DNA of 20,308 bases from Candidatus Woesearchaeota archaeon (GTDB lineage: Archaea; Nanobdellota; Nanobdellia; Woesearchaeales; DSVV01). Below the pieces are notes generated by a model that saw only the letters and a list, made by a program, of their open reading frames with translations, was not told the origin of the DNA and did no database searches. Both the position numbers and the translations under genes were made by a program. Below are positions 14,077 to 20,308 of this stretch, in pieces. Position 1 is the stretch's first letter, and each line of letters begins with the position of its first letter. Where the stretch lies: NCBI GenBank assembly GCA_016205905.1, contig JACQSP010000008.1, positions 1 through 20,308 of the forward strand, written 5' to 3'.

Positions 14077-14999
14077 TATTGTGTTTTTACAAGAGTCTCT
14101 ATTCCTTCATTTGTGTAGAGGAAAACTTTATGTTTATTGCGACTAGTTTCCATAACTGCTAAATCAATATCACCATCATTATCAAAATCCGCAGCAGCTA
14201 AACCAACTCCACCCGTACTATTACTAGATATTATAACTTCTCCAATTTGTCCAGCTAAAACATAGTTTCCTTCGCCTTCATTTTCGAAGAGAAGAACTTT
14301 GCCAATGTTAGGAGTATCTCTCATAACAGTTACTAAGTCAATATCATTATCCCCATCAAAATCCGCAGCTGCTAAACCAACTCCTTTTTCATAATAGTTG
14401 TACATTGGAACTTTTGCAATTAGTTCAGATGAGATATAATTTCCTTGTCCGTCATTTTTGTATAAATGAACTTCGCTACCATTATAACTATCATTATAAT
14501 TAGCCAAAATTGCTAAATCAATATTACCATCTTTATCAAAATCCGCAGCAGCTATATCGTTTGCTCTTTTAAAATAATATCTTAAACGGTCTGTGATTTG
14601 TCTATCTAATATATAATTTCCTTGACCATCATTTTTATAAAGAAAAACTTTGCCACGTTTGTCAAGAGTTCTCATAACGGCTAAATCAATATCCCCATCC
14701 CCATCAAAGTCCGCAGCAGCTAGACACATTTCTCCTTTGTGAGAATATCTTGGAAATTCGGCGATTTGCCCAGCTAATTTATATTTTCGAATATTTTGTT
14801 TTGTCAGTTCAACTTGATGTTCATCATTCTGTTTTGGTAGTTCAACTTTGTGTTCCTCACTTTGTTCTAGCGGTTCAACTTGATGTTCTTCTTTTTGTTC
14901 TGGCTGATTACTAATATACCTATCACTCTCAGCTCTTATACCTGCCATTGCTGCTATTACTAAAAAAACACCCGCTAAAGTCAATCTTTCTCCTGTCAT
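14076..14999 (-). CDS. Secreted FG-GAP/VCBS-repeat protein
   Basis: The 307-residue protein has an N-terminal signal sequence (residues 5-23, LTLAGVFLVIAAMAG). Three degenerate 11-residue repeats follow (EEHQVEPLEQS-like, 37-69), then four FG-GAP/VCBS repeats with calcium-binding loops: DFDGDGDID (97-105), DFDKDGNID (153-161), DFDGDNDID (213-221) and DFDNDGDID (271-279). Each repeat also carries a K/V-LxxNxGxGNY strand. A closed seven-blade propeller would need more repeats, so it may oligomerise or be an open four-blade form. Such proteins act in adhesion or cell-surface binding. AGGAGTGAT (15005-15013) fixes the start. Confidence 0.85.
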   Translation of the reverse strand: MTGERLTLAGVFLVIAAMAGIRAESDRYISNQPEQKEEHQVEPLEQSEEHKVELPKQNDEHQVELTKQNIRKYKLAGQIAEFPRYSHKGEMCLAAADFDGDGDIDLAVMRTLDKRGKVFLYKNDGQGNYILDRQITDRLRYYFKRANDIAAADFDKDGNIDLAILANYNDSYNGSEVHLYKNDGQGNYISSELIAKVPMYNYYEKGVGLAAADFDGDNDIDLVTVMRDTPNIGKVLLFENEGEGNYVLAGQIGEVIISSNSTGGVGLAAADFDNDGDIDLAVMETSRNKHKVFLYTNEGIETLVKTQ

Positions 15000-15059
15000 A
15001 GTACATCACTCCTATTTTATTTATTCCTAGTAATACACTACTCTTTATATTATTTATTA

Positions 15060-15227
15060 TCAATCCAAAATTCCGCACTCAAAACATTGATCTTTGTTTA
15101 ACTTGATTTTGATGCCTTTTATCTCTACAACATCCTGTTGGTTCATCTTTGCCTTTGTTATTAAATCTAAAATCTCTGAGTCTGTGATCATTTCTTTTTC
15201 TAATCCAAGACATGTTTTTATTTTCAT
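15060..15227 (-). CDS. Small 55-aa protein, hypothetical
   Basis: The frame MKIKTCLGLEKEMITDSEIL has a soluble, amphipathic composition and a C-terminal pair of cysteines (DQCFECGILD). GGGG (15234-15237) lies 6 nt before the ATG, and the gene is 37 nt downstream of another small gene on the same strand. C6, C48 and C51 could bind a metal, but three cysteines alone do not establish it. The product is short but has ordinary codon and amino-acid use, a ribosome binding site and operon position. No family is recognised. Confidence 0.65.
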   Translation of the reverse strand: MKIKTCLGLEKEMITDSEILDLITKAKMNQQDVVEIKGIKIKLNKDQCFECGILD

Positions 15228-15264
15228 TTTAAACCCCTTTTTGCTTTAAGATCCTTCGCTTTAA

Positions 15265-15387
15265 TTATACAAAAAACAATATCAAGATTATGGCTACAGC
15301 TAGCACAAACAGTCCTATGCCTTGTCCATATTCTTTATCTTTTAGCTGTTCATATCGCATACATGACATTCCTGCTTGTCCTTCCAT
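15265..15387 (-). CDS. Small 40-aa single-pass membrane peptide, hypothetical
   Basis: The frame MEGQAGMSCMRYEQLKDKEY ends with a single hydrophobic helix (GIGLFVLAVAIILILFFV) that terminates the protein, so it looks tail-anchored. AGGTGG (15393-15398) sits 5 nt before the ATG. It heads the run leading to the 55-aa protein, the VCBS protein and the receiver-like protein, which probably form one operon. It may be a membrane partner of these, but that is only inference. Confidence 0.65.
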   Translation of the reverse strand: MEGQAGMSCMRYEQLKDKEYGQGIGLFVLAVAIILILFFV

Positions 15388-15734
15388 TTTGACCACCTTT
15401 GCCTTTGCTCTTTTTCCCGTGCTTTCTATTCTTATCTTCCTTTTTCCTCTATTATTTGTTATTATTATATAGTAATACTTAGTATATATAATTTACTATT
15501 TAATTTTCATTCAGAATAAGAAAATATACTATATAATATAATAAAAAATACTAAAAACGTCTCTTTCATACATTATCTATCATAAACTCTTCTTACTTTG
15601 ACTTAAAAAGTGATAGAAACTTTAATAATCCTCTTTCTATACACTATGTGTTGTCAGAGAGGAATTAATTAGAATTATTCAATTAGGATTATTAATTTTT
15701 AAGGCTGAACAAAAAGATTAAACAAGGTGGGATT
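15388..15734. other. Divergent AT-rich intergenic region
   Basis: This 347-bp stretch lies between the minus-strand operon and the plus-strand 15735 gene. It holds TATA-like sequences for both directions (around 15478-15492), a 23-bp motif (15504-15526) repeated before the Lrp-like gene, and an 11-bp inverted repeat TTAATAATCCT / AGGATTATTAA (15622-15632 and 15685-15695). Two related CTCTTTC boxes (near 15560 and 15630) are also present. No gene is seen. Confidence 0.55.
15504..15526 (+). repeat. 23-bp repeat motif, copy 1
   Basis: This 23-bp motif begins TTTTCATTCAGAATAAG and matches 17226-17248 at 22 of 23 positions. Its halves pair (TTTTC with GAAAA, ATTC with GAAT) if two A's bulge out, so it is a near-palindrome. 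Both copies sit upstream of plus-strand genes and may bind a common regulator. Confidence 0.6.
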
Positions 15735-16154
15735 ATGAGTACAGATCAAAAAGAAAAACCAGAATTAACTGATATTATCACTAACGAAATGAAAAGGAAA
15801 TGTTATGATCTTGTAGATGATATCTGTGGTTTTGCTATTGTTGCTTCTGTTGTATATGCTCCGCTTTATCATTTTGGTGCAGGTATATACAAAGGTATTA
15901 CAGGCATGGATATGATGCCTGACAGTTTTGGCTTGATGGAGGCAGGTGCTGTTGCCACCGCTGCTCCTTTAATGTTAAAAGTTCCAACAGACAGAGGTTA
16001 TTATTTGTCAAGAAGTTATACTCCTGTTCAAAACAGTAGAGATTATGAAGATTCACTATCTTTAAGGTTTATTGGAGTTCCTGCGATACTTGCTTTGGTA
16101 CATGCTTTTGGATATGTTGTAGGCAAGGGAATAAAGGGTATAAGTGGCGGATAA
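15735..16154 (+). CDS. Small membrane protein, unrecognised
   Basis: The 139-residue protein has a charged soluble N-terminus (MSTDQKEKPELTDIITNE) and probably two or three membrane-associated segments (about residues 28-52, 66-82 and 111-131). Small-residue and glycine-rich stretches (GAGIYKGITG, GYVVGKGIKGISGG) resemble pore-like or packing helices. No family is recognised. AAGGTGG (15724-15730) precedes the ATG by 4 nt. Its stop codon touches the left arm of double-hairpin element B, so the element lies at the very end of this transcript or between it and the next membrane-protein gene. Confidence 0.7.
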   Translation: MSTDQKEKPELTDIITNEMKRKCYDLVDDICGFAIVASVVYAPLYHFGAGIYKGITGMDMMPDSFGLMEAGAVATAAPLMLKVPTDRGYYLSRSYTPVQNSRDYEDSLSLRFIGVPAILALVHAFGYVVGKGIKGISGG

Positions 16155-16252
16155 ATATACTAAAAGTCCTTTAGCTTCCGAACAAGAAACAAGGACTTTT
16201 GTATATACAAATGGAATTAGTTTGTTCGAAAACTAATTCCATTTAGTATATT
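16154..16252. repeat. Double-hairpin element, copy B
   Basis: The outer arms AATATACTA (16154-16162) and TAGTATATT (16244-16252) are exact complements. Inside are a 10-bp stem (16162-16171 with 16191-16200, 19-nt loop), the conserved GTATATAC (16201-16208), and a perfect 15-bp stem (16209-16223 with 16230-16244, loop GTTCGA). The shared framework with copy A is TATACTAAA, TTTGTATATACAAA and TTTAGTATAT, while all stem sequences differ. The long loop contains CGAACAA (16179-16185), complementary to TTGTTCG (16222-16228) at the second hairpin's loop. Confidence 0.85.
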
Positions 16253-16268
16253 ATTTAAGGTGATAAAA

Positions 16269-17186
16269 ATGGGTAGCTCTTTTTATGAAGCAATAGAAGA
16301 AGATAGAAGATTAAGTGCCCGACCAAAAGGATCGCAACATGGTAGTTCTCCTTATTTAGGAGCTCCACAACCTAATGCTTCTGGTCCACAAGTTGTTGTA
16401 TCTCCAAGTCCAGTTCTCCAATCAGCATCTCCACACCAACCAGCATCTTCTCCACAACAATCACCAGCATATTCATCTACATCTTCAAGTTCAGTTCTCC
16501 AACCAGCATCTCCACGTCAAATAGTATCCTCTCAACAACAGTCACCTTCATATTCACCAGTATCTCATACACTTACAGGTTTGTTAACTGCTCCAAATAT
16601 TAATGTGCCATCAACACCTATAACTGATTCAGCATTAAGACGATATTATTCTTATTTAGAGCAAGCTGTTGACAATGGTGTAGAAGATATCTTTCATCAT
16701 CGTTTCATAGAAGAAGTTTATACATTAGCAGGTATTTCAAAAAAAGACTTTGAAAAAGCTGAAAGAAAAATAAGTAAATTAGAAGAGATGATTACAAATT
16801 ATGAAAATGTAAACCAGAATATCAATTTAGCAGGGGTTTATGCAACATTAACCCCAATTGCTGCAAGTGCGTTAGGAAATGCTTTAGGCTATCTTTTTTT
16901 GGGGTTCACGGCAAATTCTGTTAGTATGAACATAGGTTTCACCTCTTTGATTACACTTATAGCTTCGCCACTTCCGTTTTTTATTGGTAGCTATCTCTAC
17001 AAGTTAGCATGTAACCGTAAAGCTATAAATGGAAGAAGAAATCTTAATGCAGTCGAACAGCAATATGCAGATAGATTACAAATAAGGCAGCAGATTGAAC
17101 ATGAATATCTTTCAGGAGATGTAAGGACAGTAATTGGGAGAGTTGGAGAGATAAATTACGCGAAAATAATGAAGAATGTTTTATGA
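16269..17186 (+). CDS. Membrane protein with disordered Ser/Pro/Gln N-terminus, unrecognised
   Basis: The 305-residue protein begins MGSSFYEAIEEDRRL. Residues 20-110 are low complexity, rich in S, P, Q and A, with repeats such as VLQSASPHQPASSPQQ and VLQPASPRQIVSSQQQ. A short helical region follows, then two hydrophobic segments at about 190-212 and 222-246 (VYATLTPIAASALGNALGYL; TSLITLIASPLPFFIGSYL) and a charged helical C-terminus. AAGGTGAT (16257-16264) is placed for the ATG at 16269; the in-frame GTG at 16260 lies inside that site and is rejected. No family is recognised. The disordered arm before a helical hairpin could be secreted or cytoplasmic; topology is undetermined. Confidence 0.7.
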   Translation: MGSSFYEAIEEDRRLSARPKGSQHGSSPYLGAPQPNASGPQVVVSPSPVLQSASPHQPASSPQQSPAYSSTSSSSVLQPASPRQIVSSQQQSPSYSPVSHTLTGLLTAPNINVPSTPITDSALRRYYSYLEQAVDNGVEDIFHHRFIEEVYTLAGISKKDFEKAERKISKLEEMITNYENVNQNINLAGVYATLTPIAASALGNALGYLFLGFTANSVSMNIGFTSLITLIASPLPFFIGSYLYKLACNRKAINGRRNLNAVEQQYADRLQIRQQIEHEYLSGDVRTVIGRVGEINYAKIMKNVL

Positions 17187-17225
17187 TTTATTTTTACTAT
17201 TTGTATTACACACCATCTGTTTGAT

Positions 17226-17248
17226 TTTTCATTCAAAATAAGAAAATA
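17226..17248 (+). repeat. 23-bp repeat motif, copy 2
   Basis: This second copy of the 15504-15526 motif has one substitution. It lies about 90 bp upstream of the Lrp-like regulator start, outside the TATA box, where an activator or repressor site could sit. Confidence 0.6.
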
Positions 17249-17287
17249 CATGGTAATTATTAATAAATAATTAAAAATTCTAGAAAT

Positions 17288-17297
17288 ATTTATAAAT
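17288..17297 (+). promoter_or_regulatory. TATA box of the Lrp-like gene
   Basis: ATTTATAAAT is centred about 26 nt before the ATG at 17319. With no Shine-Dalgarno present, a leaderless transcript is expected. Confidence 0.65.
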
Positions 17298-17318
17298 AAG
17301 TACAATAAATATATTTAT

Positions 17319-18332
17319 ATGCATATCACACATATTTGCGAAGACAAGATAAAACTTGATTTAAATGATAAAAAGATACTGAAAGAATTAGACCTAAACT
17401 CCAGACAGAGTAACACAGCCATAGCAAAAGCCACACGGCTTAGCAAGAACATTGTCAATTATCGCATTAAACGAATGGAAGATGAAGGAATAATTGAAGG
17501 GTATACAACAACATTTGACTATTCTAAATTAGGCTACCTGCTTGTTAGGGTGTATTTTGATTTTTATGAAACAGACCAGAAAAAAGAGGATGAATTGATT
17601 AATTTTTTAATCAATGATCAGAAAACAAGCAGGATTTCGAGGGCTTCTGGAAAATGGGATGTTATTGCCAGTTTTTTTGTCAAAGATATTTATGAATTCT
17701 CAGATCACTGGTCAAAAATCCTGGGAAGATTTAGAAGTTTGATAAAAGAATACAGCTCCAACATTATTACAAGAGATATTTCTTTCAGAAAAGCATATTT
17801 GATTGGTGAAACAGAAGATATTTCACATCTTTCCTGGAAAAAGGGCTGTTCAACCCCTGAACAGATAGATGAGACAGATTTAATTATCCTTAAAATGCTG
17901 ACAGAAAATGCAAGAATGCCAATTGAAAAGATTGCAGCTTCTACAGGATTGGGCAGCATGGCCATTATTTACAGAATAAAGCAGCTAATTAAAAAGAAAA
18001 TAATCCTTGGATACAGAGTAAACATTAATTTTAGTAAATTAGGCTATGAATTTTATAAAGTTAATTTAGAATTAGAAGATACAACAATTATCCCTAGTTT
18101 AATTGAATACTGCCACAGGCATCCAAACATAATATCTGTTGTCGAGTCAATAAGTGATAATATTGATTTTGAGTTTAACATTGAGCCTGCTAATTTTAAT
18201 GATTTTCTTAAGGTTATTGACGACCTTAAACAGAAATTTTACGGGAAAATCAGGGATTACAATTATGTGAAATCTTTAAAGAGCTACAAGCATGTTTATC
18301 TGCCGTTGGATACAATCATAAAAAAGAGTTAA
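17319..18332 (+). CDS. Tandem Lrp/AsnC-type transcriptional regulator
   Basis: The 337-residue protein contains two Lrp/AsnC-like units. Unit 1 has a winged HTH at about residues 12-60 (LDLNDKKILKELDLNSRQSN, SKNIVNYRIKRMEDEGIIEGY) and a sensor-like α/β domain to about residue 160. Unit 2 repeats this from about 183 (IDETDLIILKMLTENARMPI, SMAIIYRIKQLIKKKIILGY) with FSKLGYEFYKVNLELE. Both HTH halves keep the NxxxxYRI(K) recognition pattern. Single-unit Lrp proteins work as dimers, so a fused version may form an intramolecular pair. Such fusions occur in DPANN and related archaea. Targets and effectors are unknown. A near-palindromic 23-bp motif upstream could be an autoregulatory site. Confidence 0.85.
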   Translation: MHITHICEDKIKLDLNDKKILKELDLNSRQSNTAIAKATRLSKNIVNYRIKRMEDEGIIEGYTTTFDYSKLGYLLVRVYFDFYETDQKKEDELINFLINDQKTSRISRASGKWDVIASFFVKDIYEFSDHWSKILGRFRSLIKEYSSNIITRDISFRKAYLIGETEDISHLSWKKGCSTPEQIDETDLIILKMLTENARMPIEKIAASTGLGSMAIIYRIKQLIKKKIILGYRVNINFSKLGYEFYKVNLELEDTTIIPSLIEYCHRHPNIISVVESISDNIDFEFNIEPANFNDFLKVIDDLKQKFYGKIRDYNYVKSLKSYKHVYLPLDTIIKKS

Positions 18333-18422
18333 GCCACTAAATTTATTAGTAAATCGTTTATTAGTAAATAATCTATTAATAAAATAAGATTTAAAAATAG
18401 AAACACTTTCCCTCATTCTACA

Positions 18423-19235
18423 ATGAATCTTGCAGAAAAATTTGATTATCTTAACACATCTGTTCATTTTGTTGGAAATCTATTTACTAATTTAAAACCT
18501 GAAAATGTTTTGCCTGATTATTCTGTTTTATCTGTTAATAGCCTTGCGATAGACTTTTTTAACGCAAACGGAATTGAAGCTATTATTTGGGATGTTGACG
18601 GCACTTTAATGAGATATCACGGACAATGTGTTGATGACAGCATAAAGGCAGTATTTGGCAAATTAACCTATGCAAAACGATTGAATGCTAAAAAAGCATT
18701 GGATGCAGAAAAAGGATTGAAACATGCAATACTCTCAAATTCAGGAGAAAATAGATTTCGTGAATTAGGATATATTTTTCCTGAGATTCCTGTCTTGAGA
18801 ATGTATGAGTCTAATACTGGAATCATTGAGAGAAGATTGTATCAACATAAAGACCATATTGTAATGAAACAAAAAAGCAATTACTCTTCTACAGACAGAA
18901 GCGGTTTGGACTCAGATTATGACCTTGCATCAGAAAAACAGAAACAATTAAGAGATGTATATATGGAACTTATTAATCATAAGTATTCCACTATAAAAAA
19001 ACCAGATACTAGATTGATTGAATATGCAATGAGAGAATTAAGTATTTCAGATCCGAAAAAAGTTGCAATGGTAGGAGACAGGGCATTTACAGATATTACC
19101 GGCGGAAATCAAGCGGGTGTCTGCACAATATATATTAGTACACCTTTACATCCTCACACAGATCCTTTTCTCATAAGAGCATTTGCAAGGCCAGTTGAAG
19201 CGTTAGTAGTTAAGATGTATAATGCAATAAGATAA
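18423..19235 (+). CDS. HAD-family phosphatase, YqeG/Gep4-like
   Basis: The 270-residue protein has all HAD motifs: I, IIWDVDGTL (nucleophile D57, acid/base D59); II, AILSNSGENRF (S105); III, IKKPD (K192/K193); IV, VAMVGDRAFTDITGGNQAGV (D219, D224). The GNQAG motif and following IYISTPLHP resemble YqeG and eukaryotic Gep4 phosphatases, some of which dephosphorylate phosphatidylglycerophosphate. Substrate here is inference. About 60 mostly polar residues (127-188) between motifs II and III are longer than I expect for YqeG and may form a cap or disordered insert. TTTAAAAA about 26 nt upstream of the ATG fits a leaderless mRNA. Confidence 0.82.
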   Translation: MNLAEKFDYLNTSVHFVGNLFTNLKPENVLPDYSVLSVNSLAIDFFNANGIEAIIWDVDGTLMRYHGQCVDDSIKAVFGKLTYAKRLNAKKALDAEKGLKHAILSNSGENRFRELGYIFPEIPVLRMYESNTGIIERRLYQHKDHIVMKQKSNYSSTDRSGLDSDYDLASEKQKQLRDVYMELINHKYSTIKKPDTRLIEYAMRELSISDPKKVAMVGDRAFTDITGGNQAGVCTIYISTPLHPHTDPFLIRAFARPVEALVVKMYNAIR

Positions 19236-19280
19236 GGCATATCAATTTAGTTGATTTCTTACTTCTTAGCAGCTTTTTTC

Positions 19281-19322
19281 CGCTCACAACCCGTTTGTAG
19301 GACGAAGTCCCACGTCTCATGA
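19281..19322 (-). repeat. CATGAGAC hairpin repeat, copy 5 (probable 3'-end element of the HAD gene)
   Basis: On the plus strand: CGCTCACAACCCGTTTGT, then the stem AGGAC-GAA-GTCC-C, then ACGTCTCATGAAAAG and T-runs. Compared with copy 3, the loop is GAA rather than GCA and one stem base differs (A for G) with pairing mostly kept. Confidence 0.75.
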
Positions 19323-19390
19323 AAAGTTTTTTAAGTTTTTTTAATAGCTATCTAATAAAAAAGTAAAATAAAACTTAAATTAAAATATCA

Positions 19391-19423
19391 TCATGAGACG
19401 GGTGGCTTCGCCCAGGAACTAAA
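19391..19423 (+). repeat. CATGAGAC hairpin repeat, copy 6 (short form)
   Basis: This is identical to copy 4 over 33 bp, 6 kb away, in the same arrangement at a convergent junction. On the minus strand it ends the MBL-fold gene's transcript with a small hairpin, CGTCTCATGATG and T-rich sequence. Confidence 0.8.
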
Positions 19424-19465
19424 AAAAACTAAATTGGTTGTCTTCAATGTAAAGTATAGATTACC

Positions 19466-20230
19466 TTAATTCTCCTCTAGAATTTCTACGTCGCAATTAC
19501 ATTTTTCCTTAAACAATTCTGCGTCCTCTTTTGTTCCAACAACATTGCCGTAATGTATAGGAATAACTTTTTTTGGATTGAATGCATTTGCTGCTTTTAC
19601 AGCTTCTTCTGCGTTCATTGTATATGTGCCCCCAATAGGCAGGAATGCAACATCAATATTGCTTAATGTTGTTTCTTTGAATGCACTCATTTCTGGTATC
19701 TCGTCTGTATCACCGGCATGATAATATTTTTTGTTATTAATGGTTATTACATATCCTACCCATTTTTTTTCTTTTGGATGGAATTTGGTGTTTATATTAT
19801 ATGCAGGAATTGTTTCAACAATAATTCCATTGACATCATATTTTTTATTTGGCTCAACAATCACCTTTTTATTTACATCAAGCTTTTCAAGATTTTTTAA
19901 ACAATCAGCGGTTGAAAGTATGATTGTCGTAGGCTTAGAAACTTTTATCGCATCAGCTAAACTGCAATGGTCATAATGCGCATGTGTTATTAATATTATA
20001 TCTGCCTTGTCAAGATTATTATCAAAATTATTGTTAAGCTTGTTATTATCTAAATTATTATTTTTATCACTTAAATTATAAGGGTCTATATAAATCACAA
20101 CATTCTTCTCCTGAGAATTTAACTGAATAGTTGCATGGCCGTGCCAGATTATTTCTTTCATATTTTCAGCATTATTATTATTATTATTATTATTATTTGC
20201 AGGCGGTTTGTCTTTATTTGAACAGCCCAC
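19466..20230 (-). CDS. Metallo-beta-lactamase-fold hydrolase (UPF0173-like), probable lipoprotein
   Basis: From the GTG at 20230 this is 254 residues. It has WHGHATIQL, the zinc-binding motif THAHYDHC (82-89), the later metal ligands in HAGDTDEIPEM and the final IPIHYG, as in UPF0173/UlaG-type metal-dependent hydrolases; substrate is unknown. Homologues usually start at the equivalent of Met24 (ATG 20161). Here the frame continues upstream through an Asn run (nine N) to a lipobox-like LLLVGCSNK preceded by RLILISLLCLVS, a lipoprotein signal. Between the upstream stop and this signal there is no in-frame ATG, GTG or TTG, so the true start is unclear. A second Asn-rich insertion lies at residues 57-73 (NNNLDNNKLNNNFDNN). 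Confidence 0.8.
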   Translation of the reverse strand: MGCSNKDKPPANNNNNNNNNAENMKEIIWHGHATIQLNSQEKNVVIYIDPYNLSDKNNNLDNNKLNNNFDNNLDKADIILITHAHYDHCSLADAIKVSKPTTIILSTADCLKNLEKLDVNKKVIVEPNKKYDVNGIIVETIPAYNINTKFHPKEKKWVGYVITINNKKYYHAGDTDEIPEMSAFKETTLSNIDVAFLPIGGTYTMNAEEAVKAANAFNPKKVIPIHYGNVVGTKEDAELFKEKCNCDVEILEEN

Positions 20231-20289
20231 TAATAATAATGAAACTAAACATAATAATGAAATCAGAATTAAACGTTAATATATATAAA
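20231..20289 (-). other. Unassigned 5' part and promoter of the MBL-fold gene
   Basis: A TATA-like TTTATATA lies at 20289-20282 on the minus strand, so transcription should start near 20255-20263. The frame encoding the lipoprotein signal is open from 20275 but lacks a standard start codon. The ATG at 20252 is one base out of that frame and stops after twelve codons. ATT codons at 20269 and 20263 are the only in-frame near-cognate starts near the expected position. Confidence 0.5.
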
Positions 20290-20308
20290 TCACAATTAAA
20301 CACAACTC

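Larger units (their letters stand above)
19236..19465. other. Convergent intergenic region with paired hairpin repeats
   Basis: This 230-bp gap between the 3' ends of the HAD phosphatase (+) and the MBL-fold gene (-) has the same plan as 13093-13413: one reverse long copy and one forward short copy of the CATGAGAC repeat, with about 70 bp of A/T-rich DNA between. No gene is seen. Confidence 0.7.

Noticed and set aside
1..20308. CRISPR arrays, tRNA or rRNA genes
   Set aside because: The repeats seen are palindromic and irregularly spaced, not a regular array, and no tRNA cloverleaf or rRNA segment was recognised by eye. A tRNA search could not be run.

Overview
The window looks like a low-GC, compact genome segment from a DPANN-type archaeon, most likely a Woesearchaeota/Pacearchaeota-like lineage. 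The lineage is inferred from gene content and style, not from a marker tree. The archaeal signs are a eukaryote/archaea-type TATA box about 26 nt upstream of several start codons (leaderless mRNAs), a TruD of archaeal layout, a tandem Lrp-like regulator, CARDB-domain surface proteins, and a winged-helix/RelE pair typical of these groups. Other genes have clear Shine-Dalgarno sites, so both initiation modes are used. Stop codons are mostly TAA.

Layout. 1-2443: a CPA2 cation/proton antiporter, a tiny acidic Asn/Asp/His-rich ORF overlapping its stop codon, and a CRM-domain (YhbY-like) RNA-binding protein. 2488-2587: the first of two unusual double-hairpin repeats. 2632-4985: two unrecognised proteins, separated by a dispersed hairpin repeat and a 165-bp MITE-like element. 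5063-5238: a second, unrelated MITE-like element with perfect 16-bp inverted ends and an 8-bp target duplication. 5267-10012: a surface-protein block of four genes, readable as two paralogous cassettes (an N-anchored CARDB protein followed by a C-anchored cysteine-rich 'CF-repeat' protein), one short and one expanded. 10060-10709: a toxin-antitoxin operon in which the RelE-like toxin is interrupted by an in-frame TAG. 10833-13092: thioredoxin reductase (-) and TruD (+), divergent. 13414-15387 (-): an operon-like run of a 40-aa membrane peptide, a 55-aa peptide, a secreted FG-GAP/VCBS protein and a receiver-like protein with a large insert. 15735-17186: two unrecognised membrane proteins flanking the second double-hairpin repeat. 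17319-20230: a tandem Lrp-like regulator, a YqeG-like HAD phosphatase and a convergent metallo-beta-lactamase-fold protein whose lipoprotein signal lacks a normal start codon.

The most interesting material is non-coding. (a) Two double-hairpin elements share conserved boxes (ATATACTAAA / TTTGTATATACAAA / TTTAGTATAT) but carry unrelated, near-perfectly self-complementary stems. (b) A six-copy CATGAGAC hairpin repeat is paired head-to-head at both convergent gene junctions. (c) Two MITE-like insertions lie within 1 kb of each other. No rRNA, tRNA or CRISPR array was recognised. All function calls rest on reading the sequence; no database search was run.
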